64,000 bases of DNA, taken from Strix aluco. Lineage: Eukaryota; Chordata; Aves; Strigiformes; Strigidae. Made by a program: the position numbers and the translations under genes. A model generated the notes under the pieces. It saw only the letters and a list, made by a program, of their open reading frames with translations. It had not been told where the DNA came from and searched no databases. Position 1 is the first letter of the stretch, and each line of letters opens with the position of its first letter. Of the stretch, positions 47,501-59,845 are shown in pieces. The stretch spans positions 394,501 through 458,500 of the forward strand of contig NC_133971.1 in assembly GCF_031877795.1 (NCBI RefSeq), written 5' to 3'.

Positions 47501-50500
47501 GGCACGTTTGGCCTGTGGGGTTTGAGATCCCCCTCAGGGAGGACTCACCAAATGAGGGGTCATGGCACTGCCAGGGACCGCGGGGTGCTGGACAGTCACT
47601 GGCGTGGGAGTGCGGGAGTTGAAGGAGCCCACAGATGTGTTTGTGCTACCCGTCCACACTCCAGGGCATCATCAGGAGGAAAACACACATTGCAGATGGT
47701 GGGTGGTGGAGTTCAGTGGAGAAATTATCCACTGGTGAGGTCCCATGTTGACAGAAGTCCCCGTGACTGCTCTCACCCCAGATAAGGACCTGAGCTTGAC
47801 AGTACGTGGTGGGGATCGATATTGACCTCTCCAGCTCTTCCTTGGGGTCTTTTGTGTCATGGAAGCGATGTGCAAAGGGCTGCAGCCTTTGGGGGTCTGA
47901 ACTGTGAGCGTCTGAAACCAGAAAGACTATGAGGGGAGAAAAGCAGGAGGTTACAGAGAAACCAGTAGAAACTTGAACCTTACGATGCCAAAGTGCCGAA
48001 CTGTAAGGGGTGCGCAGTGGGAGTGCTGAGGGAGCGGAGTGGGGGCCTGGCCGTGCCTCCTGTTCTGCACCGCAGGGGCGATGCCTGCCCGGAGCATGGG
48101 GGAGTGCAGGCACAGACCCCGCTGCCCAGGCAGCAATGGACAGAAAGAGGTGGTGGAAAAGTGCATTAAAAATCAGAAACCAGAGTCTGCATAGGGGGCG
48201 GGGGAGGCAGGTGAAGTCACCCAAGTCCATGCAGAGGTTAAAGAGGAAGACACCCCCTCCAGAGTCCCAGGGAAGTGCTGGAGTTTAATAATTTCTAGGC
48301 CCACATCAGCAGTGCTTACTCACTGGAGTTGTCTTTACTCCTGGGGCTCACTCCAGTGACTATAATGAGATGAAGCCTTTGAAGGGAGTGAGGTTCCGCA
48401 GGGTCAGCAAGTCCTGATTTGAATTTCTCCTGCTGATGCAGGTTGTCCTTTGCGTTCAGGGATCCTTTCCCGGTGCTGCAGAGTGGGATGAGCTGTTTGT
48501 CCCGTCGGTTCGTTAGCTCCTCGAAAGAGGTGGCTTTCCCTCACCACATGGACACTGAAATCATCCTTTTAGAGCTTGATCTGGGCTTTGCTGGTTACGT
48601 TGCAGTGATGGCTTCATCTGCGCTATAGCCAATGCAGTCTATGGCTTGGTGAAGGTTTTAATTTTTTTTTCAATTTAATTGAAAGCTTTTTTTCCTGAGT
48701 CCTTGGATATAATTTCCCACAACACCAGGGCTTTTTTGTTTGTTTGTTTCACTCTTTGTGTTTACTTTTTGTGCACCTTACGTGGGGCATTCTGAATGTG
48801 CTGAAGTGGCAACAGCCTCCGGCCACGCTGGTGGTTTGACACCAGCAGTGACAGCGTCACCCGCAGATGGTGGTGGGTGTCTGAAGGAGGAGTTTGACTC
48901 CCCCAGGGTGTGAGGCTAAAACCCTGGGTGTTCCCAAGAGCCACCCTCCATCCATGGGGTTTTTGGTGCTGAGCCAGTCATCCCGGACATTAATAAGTGT
49001 AGCTCAGCTGGCACAGGATTTCTCTTTGAGGGAAAGAGAGAGTATTTTGACATTCCTCATGAAATTCTAGGGGCAAAAGAATAAATGTGGGTCAGTTCAG
49101 ATCTCAGCTATGGCAACGTTAAAATGGTGTAGTCTGGGCTTCTGAGGAATCTCTGCATGTCTAAACTCATGAAAATGAAATGAAAAGCCATTTCAGCACC
49201 CAAACAGAGCTGTTCTGCCGTTTGAGGGTGATGCGTGAGGCAGGATGGTGTTTCTGGGGAGGGAAGGACCAACCTCTGCCCAGGCGGGTGATGGAGCCTG
49301 TGGGCAGAGGTCCTCCTGGGACAAATTCCTTCAGCTCCACGGGCCAGTGGAGCATCCCATGCTCTTTGCCGTCCACGTGCTTCCCGCTTCCCCATGACAC
49401 CCCGAGCTGCGAGAGTGCTGAACCCCCCCAGGGCTGCCTGCACCCCTGCGCTTTGGGGTACCGGTGCCGACAAACAGCCCCTTTGGGGTCTGGAGGGATG
49501 GGCTGGTTCCGCCCCAGCCCTCGGTGATGCTCACCCGGGGAGGTTTTACGTGTTCACAGCTCAACGCAGGAAAACCCCCCACCAGCGCGGCTGCCCTCTC
49601 CGAGCGAGCGGGTTACCGGCTGTCTTGTGCGCACGTCAAGCGTGTTTGTCACTTTTCTCCTAATGCAGTCCCCGGGGCCCCTATTTTCTAGAGAGCTCTC
49701 CTCCAGCTCTGGGGTGAAGCCCTGCCGGTTTGCCACCAGCGTCGGTGGAGCGGGGATTTTCCCAGAGCTATGTTAATGAAAAGCCCAGACTTCCACCACT
49801 CCTTACAGCCCTGCTGTAGCTCCAGCTGTTCTCATCAGGAGCTGTCGAGTGCTGGATGCTTTTCAAGGAATAACCTCTTCATATAGGTTTAGCTAAAAAC
49901 CAGTTTAGGGGTAGATGTCTTGTCAGATTGTCCTGACGGTGCCAGTAACCGGGGCTGGCCAGGATTCTTTTCCAGGAATGCATTTTCCAAAGAAAAAGCA
50001 GTTTTGTGGAAAAGCAGGACTTGTCAATTTTGATGGATGTTTGTTATAAATGCTAATATAAAATAAAATAGAAAGGTCATGAGCAAGATGAATCATTCTG
50101 GTTTTATCGAGAAATCGGTAGAATCCAGAGAGGAGGAAACACGGAGGTGCAGTTACAGTGTGTGTGTGCAGCTGTGTGTCCATACAGAGCATGTATGTAC
50201 ACACCTCTCATGTATCTGTCACCTGCAGATACATAGGCAGAGGGAGGTGATAGAAGTTTTGCCTTAGGTTGGATATATTGTATTATTCACAGACTTTCAC
50301 AATGAGCTTTCCACGTTGTAAATGGTGGTAGCGATCTCGGAGACAACTGGAGAGCAAAACCAAGATGAGAAAAGGTTGTTGTTCAGGTTTCTGTTGGAGT
50401 ACTGGGTTATTTTTGTGACTTTCCTTCAAACGACGCCCTGGAGCAAGGTGTTTCTGTGAGAGGAGGGCTGCACGCTTCACGTGGCAAGGTGCGACGCTGG

Positions 50501-51502
50501 ACTTTTTTCCCCTTTTTCTCCCTGTGTATAGATCCGCATCGCTCGGGTCTGTCAGAATGTATCACGCTGTTAAAATAAAGGTTTCAATTTCAAGTATGTG
50601 AGGGGAGCTCTGGGGAACTGCAGCCGGCTCAGCCTGCATTTACCCTGGAAGAGAGAGATTTGGCCAGTTGCAGACGGTGCTTGGAAAGACACCGGGGCTA
50701 TTCCCACATGAAAGATCCAATGCCAAAGCATTAAGTGATTTGGCACCTCCGTGGTGGCAGGAACTCTCTGGGTATCACGTATTTCTGTGCCAGGCTTCCT
50801 CTGTGCTCCCTGGAAGCGGTGAGGGCTTTCCCACTGCCTTGTCCCGTGTTCGCTCTGCATGCCGGGGTCTCTGTCCCACCTCCCGGGTCTGCTCTTCTTC
50901 CTGGGGGAGCAGCAAACAGGGCTCTCCTGCGCATAACGGCTGGTTAGCTGCCTTCCCCGTGGCTGCACAAAATGCAGCACTAGTGCCAGGATTATCATGT
51001 AGGACTGAAAGCCGCTTCGGGCATAGTTGGTGCAAGATTTGATTTGAGTTTACTGGGGCTTTAAGCTCAGAATTATTTTCTTGGCTGAAATGACAAACTC
51101 CCGAAATCCTGAATGATAGTGGAAAACCACTTTTTCTGTTGGTGCTTTGGGAAGAGCCAGGGTTAATATTTTAAGCTGTAATTGCTGTTGTTGCCAATCG
51201 GGAAGTTCCTGGTAAGCAGACAGTGCAAAATCAGTGAGATGCAGAAAATGAAGGTGTCTTGAGACTGGAGGTTTTCTCCAGGTCAGTTTTTGTCTGCCAT
51301 GGCCTTTGTGTGTACTCTTTACACCGAGGGTTACTTATTGCTGCAGGTGGTTGTTCAGTGTTGACCAAATCCTGCCAATTTTGGCTGGTCCTAGTATTTG
51401 GAGAATAGTCCCATTGTTTCCAAAGCAATCCCATTACTGAACAAACCCGGGAAGGAAACACAAGACGGGCTGTGGGATTATTTGCACCATTATTTATGTA
51501 GT
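41533..51502 (+). other. PAX5: Intron 5 of PAX5, first part
   Basis: About 10 kb without an identifiable exon or transposon. I looked for the exon 6 protein motifs (FTQQQLEVLDRVFERQHY) in all frames and did not find them. Sequence alternates between GC-rich and AT-rich blocks. In mouse, a B-cell enhancer bound by PU.1, IRF4/IRF8 and NF-kB lies in intron 5. No block here can be named as its equivalent without an alignment. Confidence 0.8.
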
Positions 51503-51583
51503 TGAGAACTGTCAGTGTGAGGTTAATGGTCGGCCTAGGTGATCCTCAAGGTCTTTTCCAACCGAGATGATTCTGTGATTCTG
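51503..51583 (+). mobile_element. CR1 LINE tail
   Basis: About 80 bp of CR1 3' UTR: 'gagaactgtcagtgtgaggt', then 'cttttccaaccgagatgatt' and the terminal ATTCTGTGATTCTGTG. No coding sequence remains. It inserted in the same orientation as PAX5. Confidence 0.88.
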
Positions 51584-53452
51584 TGCTGGAGCACAAAAAC
51601 TGGGGCAGGGCTTGTCCAGGTGTGGAACTGCAGATGGAAGTGGGGGAAGATGCGTTTTGCCACCAGCCGCCGAGGCAGGGGCAGCCTGTGTGTGCCCAGC
51701 GTAGTCTGGGGTCCTGGGCATCCAGCAGCCCAGGCCGGGCAGCAGCAGCCATCAGCAGCAGTCGGCAGGAGTGTGACATCCAGATGTGCTGCACGGATAG
51801 ACAAACCCCTCTTTTCGTTCTTTTTTTTCACTTGAGCAGACTTTGCCAATGGAAAGAGACGACTAGTTGCCGCTTGTTTGCTCACTTCATATTCATCTAG
51901 GCTTTTTTTCCTGCCTGTATCCCTGGATAATTGCCCCAGGTGGTTTGAGGTTTGTTTCCCTACACTCCAGATCCCCTGTCGTGACAGGACCCCGCTGCTG
52001 ATGTACCCCACTGATAACTCTGGAGTGACTTTGCGTAAGCTTGGAGTCAGTTTCAGAGCCACGGCCTTTGCTTTTCTTCATGGACCTCCTTTGTGGAGAC
52101 TGGCGTGTAGATGGAGGCGCCTGCACAGCTGCTTCCTCGTTTTCATGTGTTCTCACTTCTGGGGCAGCGATGTAACGATGCCCCTGACTTCAGAGATGGG
52201 AAGAGCAGTCGAAGTGCTTGGACTTCTGAAAACAACCAATGTCTTTTCTTCTGGCAGATGCCTAGAAGACTTAAGTGTGGAGTTTCCTTGTGTTTCATCT
52301 CCTCTGAGAATCTGCTGAGGGGTATTTGTAGACAAAATATACCTATGGTAATTACTTTAGGGTCATGGCTCTAGCAGGAAACTGATTTTCCTTTGTTGCT
52401 GCAGTTCCACGTTACAGGTGGAAGTCACAGTCCAAGGATCTTTAGCTGAGGTGTCTCACGTTGAAAGGAAATCCAGTTAAAATCTACCCAGCTGGGCACT
52501 GATCTGGCTGATCTGTAGCGTGGCAAAAGAGACATCTACAGCAGAGGTTGGGGTGTTGTAAATCTGTCAGGGAATAACATCAACAAAACATGATGGTTTT
52601 CTGGCCACATGAACGCTCCATTTTCATAACACAGCTTCCCTGTAGCCACGTACCGGGGTGCTGAAGCAGTGAAATGTCTGAAGACTGCGTCTGCTGCTCT
52701 CTTAAATTTCTTTGGTTGCAGGCTGGGTAAGGATGTGTGGCTGTTGCCAGCACTTACTTTGTTCAGAAACTTTCTGCAGCCCTGTTGTTGTGGTACTCCA
52801 ACACCTTGCAAGCAGGCACAGAGCTGGAGGAAAGATATCCCTTGTAGGACTTCAGAGATGCTGATGAGCAGAGCAGGCCACCTGCTGTAGGGATGATGTT
52901 CTTGTGGGAACGATGGCATCACGGGGGGAAGGTGCTTCTTTCCGATGCTTTACACAAGTCACATCAACTTTTAGTCAAAAAAGTGAAGAAAGCCACCTTT
53001 CAGAGATGTCTGGAAGAACAACTTTCATTGGGCGGTGGCCATCTCACGCGGCAGAGCTTGGTTTCTCCTTGTTGCAGCAGTAACTGGTGGGGCACTGGGT
53101 TTGGCCTGGTAGGCTGTTGCGTTGCCCTGGGGAGCAGGACCTGGTTCTGCCTCCACGCCACTGCTTCTGGTGGTACGTCACCTCATCACCTGCGTCGGTG
53201 CGTCATGAGAGAGAGAAGGCGCAGCCCTGAGGGAGGAGCTGTGAGATGGTGGTGCACAAGCACGCACATCGAAGGCTTCGTGGTGGCTGAGCATTTCAGG
53301 TGAAGACACCAGAACCTCTTACATTGACTAAACACTCTCCAGCCCCCCACCCCGTAATTCTGAGCAATTACTGTTGGACTTTGTGGTCAAGGTATTCCTT
53401 CTGGTTTCGCTTTCCTTGCAATATAATTTTCTGCAGCTGCTGTCTCTGGGCC

Positions 53453-53460
53453 ATTTGCAT
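53453..53460 (+). promoter_or_regulatory. Octamer motif ATTTGCAT with nearby E-box
   Basis: A perfect octamer lies 13 bp after a CAGCTG E-box (53,434-53,439). Octamer and E-box combinations occur in B-cell enhancers that use OCT2 and E2A. Chance alone gives about two octamers per 64 kb, so this is only a pointer. Confidence 0.3.
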
Positions 53461-56400
53461 GTCAGATCGTTTTTTGGAAGGTCTCATAACGAGCAGTTGT
53501 CATAGGGCCTGGCGGGCTGCAGCTGCCTGAGCACCCTGAATACGGTTCATTGGAGTTGGACAGATTTTGTGGTGGAGGCTTGTGAAAAATTCACATCCTT
53601 CAGATGTGGCACTGATCTCTTGACGATCTGATATAAGGGCTCAAAGTGCGTGCCTGATCACAGGCAGCTGGTGCAGTATCTTGTGTGTTAACTGCAAACC
53701 CTTTGGCAATGCCCACTGGTTTGGGGTTGGAGCCTAGCACAGTGGGGGTGGGTGCGTTCCTGCTCCCTCTGCTCGGCCCATGCTTGGCGGGGGGTGAAGG
53801 GAAGCTCCCAAACCAAGCAACAACTCGTCTCCCCAGCTCAGAGACCGTGTTCGCTAGCTCCTGCGGTTGGAGAGAGCTCAGGAGCCTCCTGCCGTGCCAA
53901 CAGGGCTCCTCTGCATTTCCTCCCGTCCGCCTGTAATGGATTTTACACCTGAGTGGTTATTTTTGGTGGTACAATTCCTACCTGTCCCAGATGGGACATT
54001 TTGTCTCTTGTTACAATTCACAGAGCTAGACGGGGCTGCTGGTTTCATGCTGTGCAGCATCGACACATGATGCCCTTGTAAACATTACTGTCAGCAGTGG
54101 CAATTCCATCTCTATTGTCCCAATAAGATTTCATGCTTGACAGTGCCTGACTTTTTTTTCTGAAAGTCGACTAATAAGAAATAGTCATGTAGCGGGTTTT
54201 TCCTTCTCTGATTCCTCAGTTTTCCAGTTGCTTCCCTGAGAACTGGCACACAGCTGTCTCTCCTCGTTCTTGCCCAGGTTTCCTCTCAGGCAGGAGGATG
54301 CAGGAGGTGGCATTTCTGGAAGAGTGAGGTTTTGTGACACAGCAGAGCCTGTCTTCTCCTACCTGGCCCCCATTGGGGGTTCAAAGAACAGTCCTCATCC
54401 GCCATGACCTTGGCTGGAAATGGGGAGAGTGGCCAAGGCCTGCTGTGGGCCACTCCCAGGATGGGAGGAACATAATTATAGACACGTCTGAATCCAAGGA
54501 AGGTTTTTTTTGGAACTGTTTAGGTGTGTGGCTTTGAGTTTTGAATTTGTGTCATTCTTCAGGTTTACCCATTCTCCCTCTCCCTCCATGTGCAGAGAAG
54601 GTTTGATCACCACAACACCTTAGTGGGCCCGTTTGCTTTAAAAAGGGAGGTCAGGGTGTGGGGATGCTGAGAAATCTGTCCGTGGTTCCCCAGGAAGTTA
54701 GTGTCTGGTTAAATCAGCGTAAACCTTTGGGACCTCTTGGCCTTCTTCCCATTTGCCAGGTCACCCTTCCAGAGCCCCGTCACAGCCAAGGTAAGTTCCC
54801 GCGTACGCTCCCTCTTAGGATGCCGTGGATGAAAACAGAGCCGTTGAACCGGTGACTTGACTCCAGAGTATGAAACTGTTGCTACTTCACCACTCCACGG
54901 GTGAAAAATTTGTTTGGCGGTGTGGTATCCACGCGTGGGTCCCCTGGCCACTGCTGGGGTGGGAGACGACCCCAGCCGACAGTGGCCACCAAGGACAAGT
55001 TCTTGCCAAGCTTCCTGAGATGCTCACCTCCTCCATCCACCCCCCTCTTCTGTGGTGTTTCCTCCAGCAAAGTGGGGGCTGTGGGAGTTGCTGGTGGCAC
55101 TGTTGGGCAGGGGAAGCTGGGCACAGCCGGCGGGGCTGCCCTCCACACATCGTCGGTGAGCAGAGCGAGACGTTGGGCCGCGGTGGAGGTGGTGATCGCC
55201 GGCCAAACCTGTATCACACCGCTGAAGCTGCCAGTGCTGTCCTCACTTCTGGAGAGACACAAATCTTCCCGTGCAAGCTGCGAGCCTTGCACCGCCAGCC
55301 ACGGCACCGCGCCTGCTGTGCACCCGTTTGTCACCTTGGAGATGAAAATGAGCCCAAATCGTTAATCTCTGTTCTGTCCTGTGGCTCGCCCAGCCGGGAG
55401 GCTTTCCTCACCTCTGATATTTAAAAAAAAGTAATGGTGCTGCTTGAATTTGCTTCCTGATGCCCATGCTGAGTTTGTAAGCCGGTCACATCTAACCAGT
55501 TACCACAAAATTGATTCTGGAGCCTTCTGTTTAGAAACCTGCAAGGTACATCCCAGGCAATCACGCTATCTCCGTCAGGCACTGAATGAACCAGTCAATA
55601 ATCACCATTGCAAAGGGTGCAGAGGTCTTTCCTATTACCCTTGATATTTTTTTATGAGCATCTCTGCATAGGGAATAGCTGCATGGATGGACAGATGGAG
55701 TATAGATGGTCACTCTGCACGCTTATACATGTAGTATATCAGTGTACACAAGCACAGAGATAGTTCTAGGCACGCTGGTGTGCTCCCCGTAGCTTGTTTT
55801 CTTTCTTTCTGAATAAGTCATTCAAATACGTGGGCCAAGATTTTTAAACCAGCCTTAGCTAAACCCATACAGCTTCTGTCCAGAGCCTTGTTGTGGAGAT
55901 AGTTACAACCACCGTGGCAATTGCCCTGGTAGCTGACAAGCCCAGAATAAACACACCTGCTTTTTTCTAAGGTGCCAAAGAATTTTTGGATGCGTTACAG
56001 ACAATTTATAATGGGTGGGACTTTGCTGATAGGAGATCTTTGCTACATTATGATGTGTTCAGTTAGAGCGTCCTCACTTCACCAGAGGGGAAACTGAGGC
56101 ACCAGTGGCTGGAAAAGTCTTGCTATGGGCTGCTGGCAAGGCTGTGGAAGAGCCAAGGCTTGGAGCTAGGTTTATGAAGACCCGGTTCAGGGCCGCCCCC
56201 GTGAGCCGTGCCAGCTCATATTCGGGTGTCCCAGGGAACCCCTCCTGCCCTCGGAGGACCTGTTGTCCGAGGAAGCCACATCTGGATCTCTCAGGAATCC
56301 TCTCTGACACCACCGCAACAAAAGAGAAGCGGTGGCCTGACAGGCAGAGCAATGACTGTTTTCGGATTGATGTGATCCGTTGGTGGGTGTCGTGCTTAGC

Positions 56401-57081
56401 TGGAGGAACGTGCATGCGTGGGGACGTGTTTGCCATCACGTTGTACCTCTGTGTGCCCCGTGCTCCAGGCATAGACCGAGTGTGTGTGCACAACACAGGG
56501 GAGTGACGGGGATACGTATGCAAGGGCTCCCTCCACGTCCAGAGAGGTTGCAACTGATTTTGTTGGGCCGTTTTCACGGGCTTGTGCTCTCCCCTGCTTC
56601 TCCTGGGGTGGTCCCACATGTCGAAGGCGGCGTGGGCAGACGAGGGGCTTCACCTCTTCATCATGGGTTAGCACCTGCCTCTTCGTTCTGGTGTGGCCGC
56701 TGGCACTTCCTGGTCATCCTCCATGTGCCATGAGCTATCGGCGGATGAGTGGAGATCTCTGTCAGCAGCTGATGGGCAGAGGAGGCAGCCGCCGTGACGG
56801 GGAGTGGGGTGGGCACGCTGTGTGAGAACCGAAACCCGGCCGTCCAGTGGGTTCTGGCAGCTATTAAATCATAAATGGCAATACCAGGTACAATTGCATT
56901 GAGATAGCAGAGGTCCTGAGGAGTCCTGATGGGCTGCCGATAGTCGGTTGAAACAAATTGCCCAGTGCTGTGATACCTCAGCTCCCAATAACAGAGGGCA
57001 AATGGCCTTCCAGGGGGAGATATAGATTTTCCTTTGAGATATGGAAAGGGAAATAAATTAAATTATGTTCGAACATAGGGT

Positions 57082-57100
57082 TCTCTCTCTCTCTCTCTCT
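57082..57100 (+). repeat. (TC)n microsatellite next to a GA-rich stretch
   Basis: About nine TC units are followed at 57,105-57,170 by a GA-rich purine stretch. Together they form a small polypyrimidine/polypurine pair of opposite polarity. Confidence 0.9.
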
Positions 57101-57174
57101 GTCTTAAAAAGAAGGGGAGAGAGAAAGAAGAAAGGGAAATGGGGGGAAAGAGAAAGAGACAGAAAATAAGCTTC

Positions 57175-57560
57175 AGCAGGCATTTGCAATTTAATTGATA
57201 TTTGGCGGCAGGAAGCCAATCAGTATAAGTAAATTGACGTTATAAGAAAAAAATAATCGCTTAATGGGATGCCTTCCCCCACGGCTGCGGCAGGCCAAAT
57301 AAATACGGCATCGCGTGTCGAAGCAGCGTGGCGGCCGTTCCCGGGCACAGCCTGCTGCCGCCGCGCTGGCGGGGCTCGGCGCGGGCTGCGGATCATTTTT
57401 ATGGCATCTGTCTCCGCTCCCCGAGAGCAGGCAATGAGGGGTTGCGCATTGATTGCCGCTCCAGCCAACGGCGGCTGAGGGAGAGACCGTAATTAATGGC
57501 TTTATTTGCCGGAGCACCGCTGAGAACAATCGAGTGTGTTATGGTAACGACTGGTGCCCG
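57175..57560. promoter_or_regulatory. PAX5: Candidate conserved intronic element in intron 5
   Basis: Repeat-free sequence with many developmental transcription-factor words: TTTAATTGATATTTGGC at 57,190-57,206, CCAAT at 57,218, ATCGCTTAATGGG, AAATAAATACGG, TAATTAATGG and a SOX-like GAACAATC near 57,524. It has an even mix of AT-rich and GC-rich segments, and it also contains CpGs well outside the promoter island. That pattern is common in ancient enhancers. It is the best intron 5 candidate in this window, but the evidence is compositional only. Confidence 0.35.
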
Positions 57561-58519
57561 CGTTCCGGTGGCATGGGGAGGCGTCGGAGCCCGGCGGGCA
57601 GCCCCCAGGCACGGGGCACCTTCCCAAGGGTGTTAGCTTCACACGTTGCAAGTTTTCTTTCTTTCCTGTTCTTTTACATAAAAAAACAAAGTCACTTTCA
57701 GAGATCTCACCCGGAAGCAGAGTGGTGCGAGCCAGCCATTTCTGTGAACTCTGCACGGTGTCGTCTTGTCGGCACGAGCTTTAGCTGGGTCAGCAGAGCA
57801 CGCCTTGTGAGGAGCCCGTGGCTACGTGTAAATGTTTACGTACATGCACGTGCACATGTGTAAGGAAAAAAAAATTCAGGCAGTGTGCATCCCGAGTGTG
57901 CTTCATTTCTCTCTAAAGGGAATAAAGTCAAGAAGAGAGTTGGGGAAGTAAACCCATGAAAAATTATAATGACCCCCTCCTAGAGATTCTGTAAATGTTT
58001 CTAAAGGGAAAGTGCTTGTCTTTTACTGAACTATTTGTACAAAGTACAAAGTTGGAGTTATTTTCAGTTTTTTATTAATCAGAACTAATTTGCCTTAAAA
58101 AGCCTGCCAACTCCCCCTAAATATTTCTACTTTTTCTTTTGCAAAGCATTTTAGACAAAAGCTACGATGGAGGATAATCATGCCTTGCACAAGTTGTAGA
58201 AAATAATTTGAAGAGTTTGCTTACACCTAAAGCACTGATATTTTTTAAATATGTATTCCCTTGCCCTGGTTGTGCAGAGCCGCAGCCCAGTCTCTTGGAG
58301 CAGGAACATTTGCACTGGCGATGAGGAGAATGCCTCGGAAAGCATCCTAACACTCCATGCAATGTGCTGCACCATGAGCACGGACAGCAATGCAGTAAAC
58401 TGCACGACACGCCGGAGCGGGACCCGTCTGGGCCAGAGGATGCTCCTGAAACAGGAGCACGTGGCAGGCGAGGAGGGGCTTGGTCAGTCGTGAGGAGTGA
58501 GGCTTGCTTACTTTTTAAT

Positions 58520-58826
58520 ACTTCTGCATGTATAAAGATAGATACATAAAGGTAGATGATAGGATGCGAGGAAATGGCCTCAAGTTGCACCAGAGGAGGT
58601 TTAGATCGGATATTAGGAAAAATATCTTCATGGAAAGGGTTATTAAGCATTGGAACAGGCTGCCCGGGGCAGTGGTGGAGTCACCAGCCCTGGGGGTGTT
58701 TAAAAGACGTGTAGACGTGGCGCCTAGGGACAGGGTTTAGTGGTGGAGTTGACAGTGTGGGGTTAATGGTTGGAGTAAATGATCTTAAGGTTTTTTCCAA
58801 CCTCAATGATTCTGTGATTCTATGTA
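58520..58826 (+). mobile_element. CR1 LINE 3' fragment
   Basis: This is the last ~300 bp of a CR1 element: [22 protein letters not shown], then [23 protein letters not shown], then the 3' UTR with 'ggttttttccaacctcaatg' and the terminal ATTCTGTGATTCTATG. It is 5'-truncated, in the PAX5 orientation and not coding-competent. Confidence 0.9.
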
Positions 58827-59845
58827 AGCTGATTACTTTATATTTAAACACTAAAATGATTTTGAACTGATGAAACACATGATTTTGAAGCTAAAATAAC
58901 TTTCATCTGAAAGTCTCAGGGTGGCCTCTCTCAACACATTCAGGATTTTCCCCAGCTGGGCTTTGTGTCATGCAGTTCTTTAGAAACGATCCCCACTTGC
59001 AAGCAAGATTCAGTTTCAGTCAATCAGTGTTTTCCTACAGAAGAAAAACTCTGAAAAATTCCCCTGCTGCTGCAGGTTGCAGAGCAGTCAGAATCACATC
59101 ACCCTGCACCGAGCACACCCAGGGAGGCCAGACCTGCGTCTGCCACGCTCTCAGACCACCATGACTGATTCATTGAAAATATTGTTTGCCAACAGCTGGC
59201 TGTTGGGAACGGAGAGGGAACATCCAGGTACAGCAGTCTTCAAAAATCATTTGCCCAGCTCTAGTCACATATTTTTATTCTTTTTTTAAAAAAACTTTTT
59301 ATTTTTCCTGGAGGAGTTATCCCATTAGCTGGGAGGGGAATAAGAGAGCTTAGGAAAGCTGGTGCGGGCGTGAGTGAGAGGCCAGTCTCAGCTGGTGGAG
59401 TGGTGGGGCTGTTCCCGGCGTGTTTGTCACAAGTGAAGCTGCAGGAACAGGCTCACCCACTTGAGAGATCGTTGGCAGAATTCCTGTGATGCAGCCCCAA
59501 AAGTGACCTGCTCAGCCTCCCTCTGAATGAGAGCAGGTTTTGAAATAACAGAAACACGTGCAGTGAGATTCTCCCACACTTGATAAGGGCATCCTTCTGA
59601 TAAGCACAGTGCCAGGGGACTTGTACTCTAGATTGCTGAGTTTACTGCAGGATAAATAATTAATGTTTAGATGACACTAATTGATTACCGTAATTTGCAA
59701 AGAGCTACACTGTTTTTCCTTAGAAGTAAAATGTTGGCTGATTAATTTGGCTCCGTGTCCAGTGCATCAGAACACTTAAGGCAGAACCATAAAATACATA
59801 CACAGGGAGATGGCATTTTTCTTGGGTCACCCACTGCCTTTTTCA
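58827..59845 (+). other. PAX5: Intron 5 of PAX5 between two CR1 copies
   Basis: About 1 kb of mixed sequence with no exon or repeat that I recognise, apart from a T/A run near 59,275-59,300. Confidence 0.75.

Larger units (their letters stand above)
51584..58519 (+). other. PAX5: Intron 5 of PAX5, middle part
   Basis: No exon is recognised. The stretch contains an octamer motif at 53,453-53,460, a (TC)n run at 57,082-57,100 and the candidate element at 57,175-57,560. The other frames are short and unlike known proteins. Confidence 0.75.
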
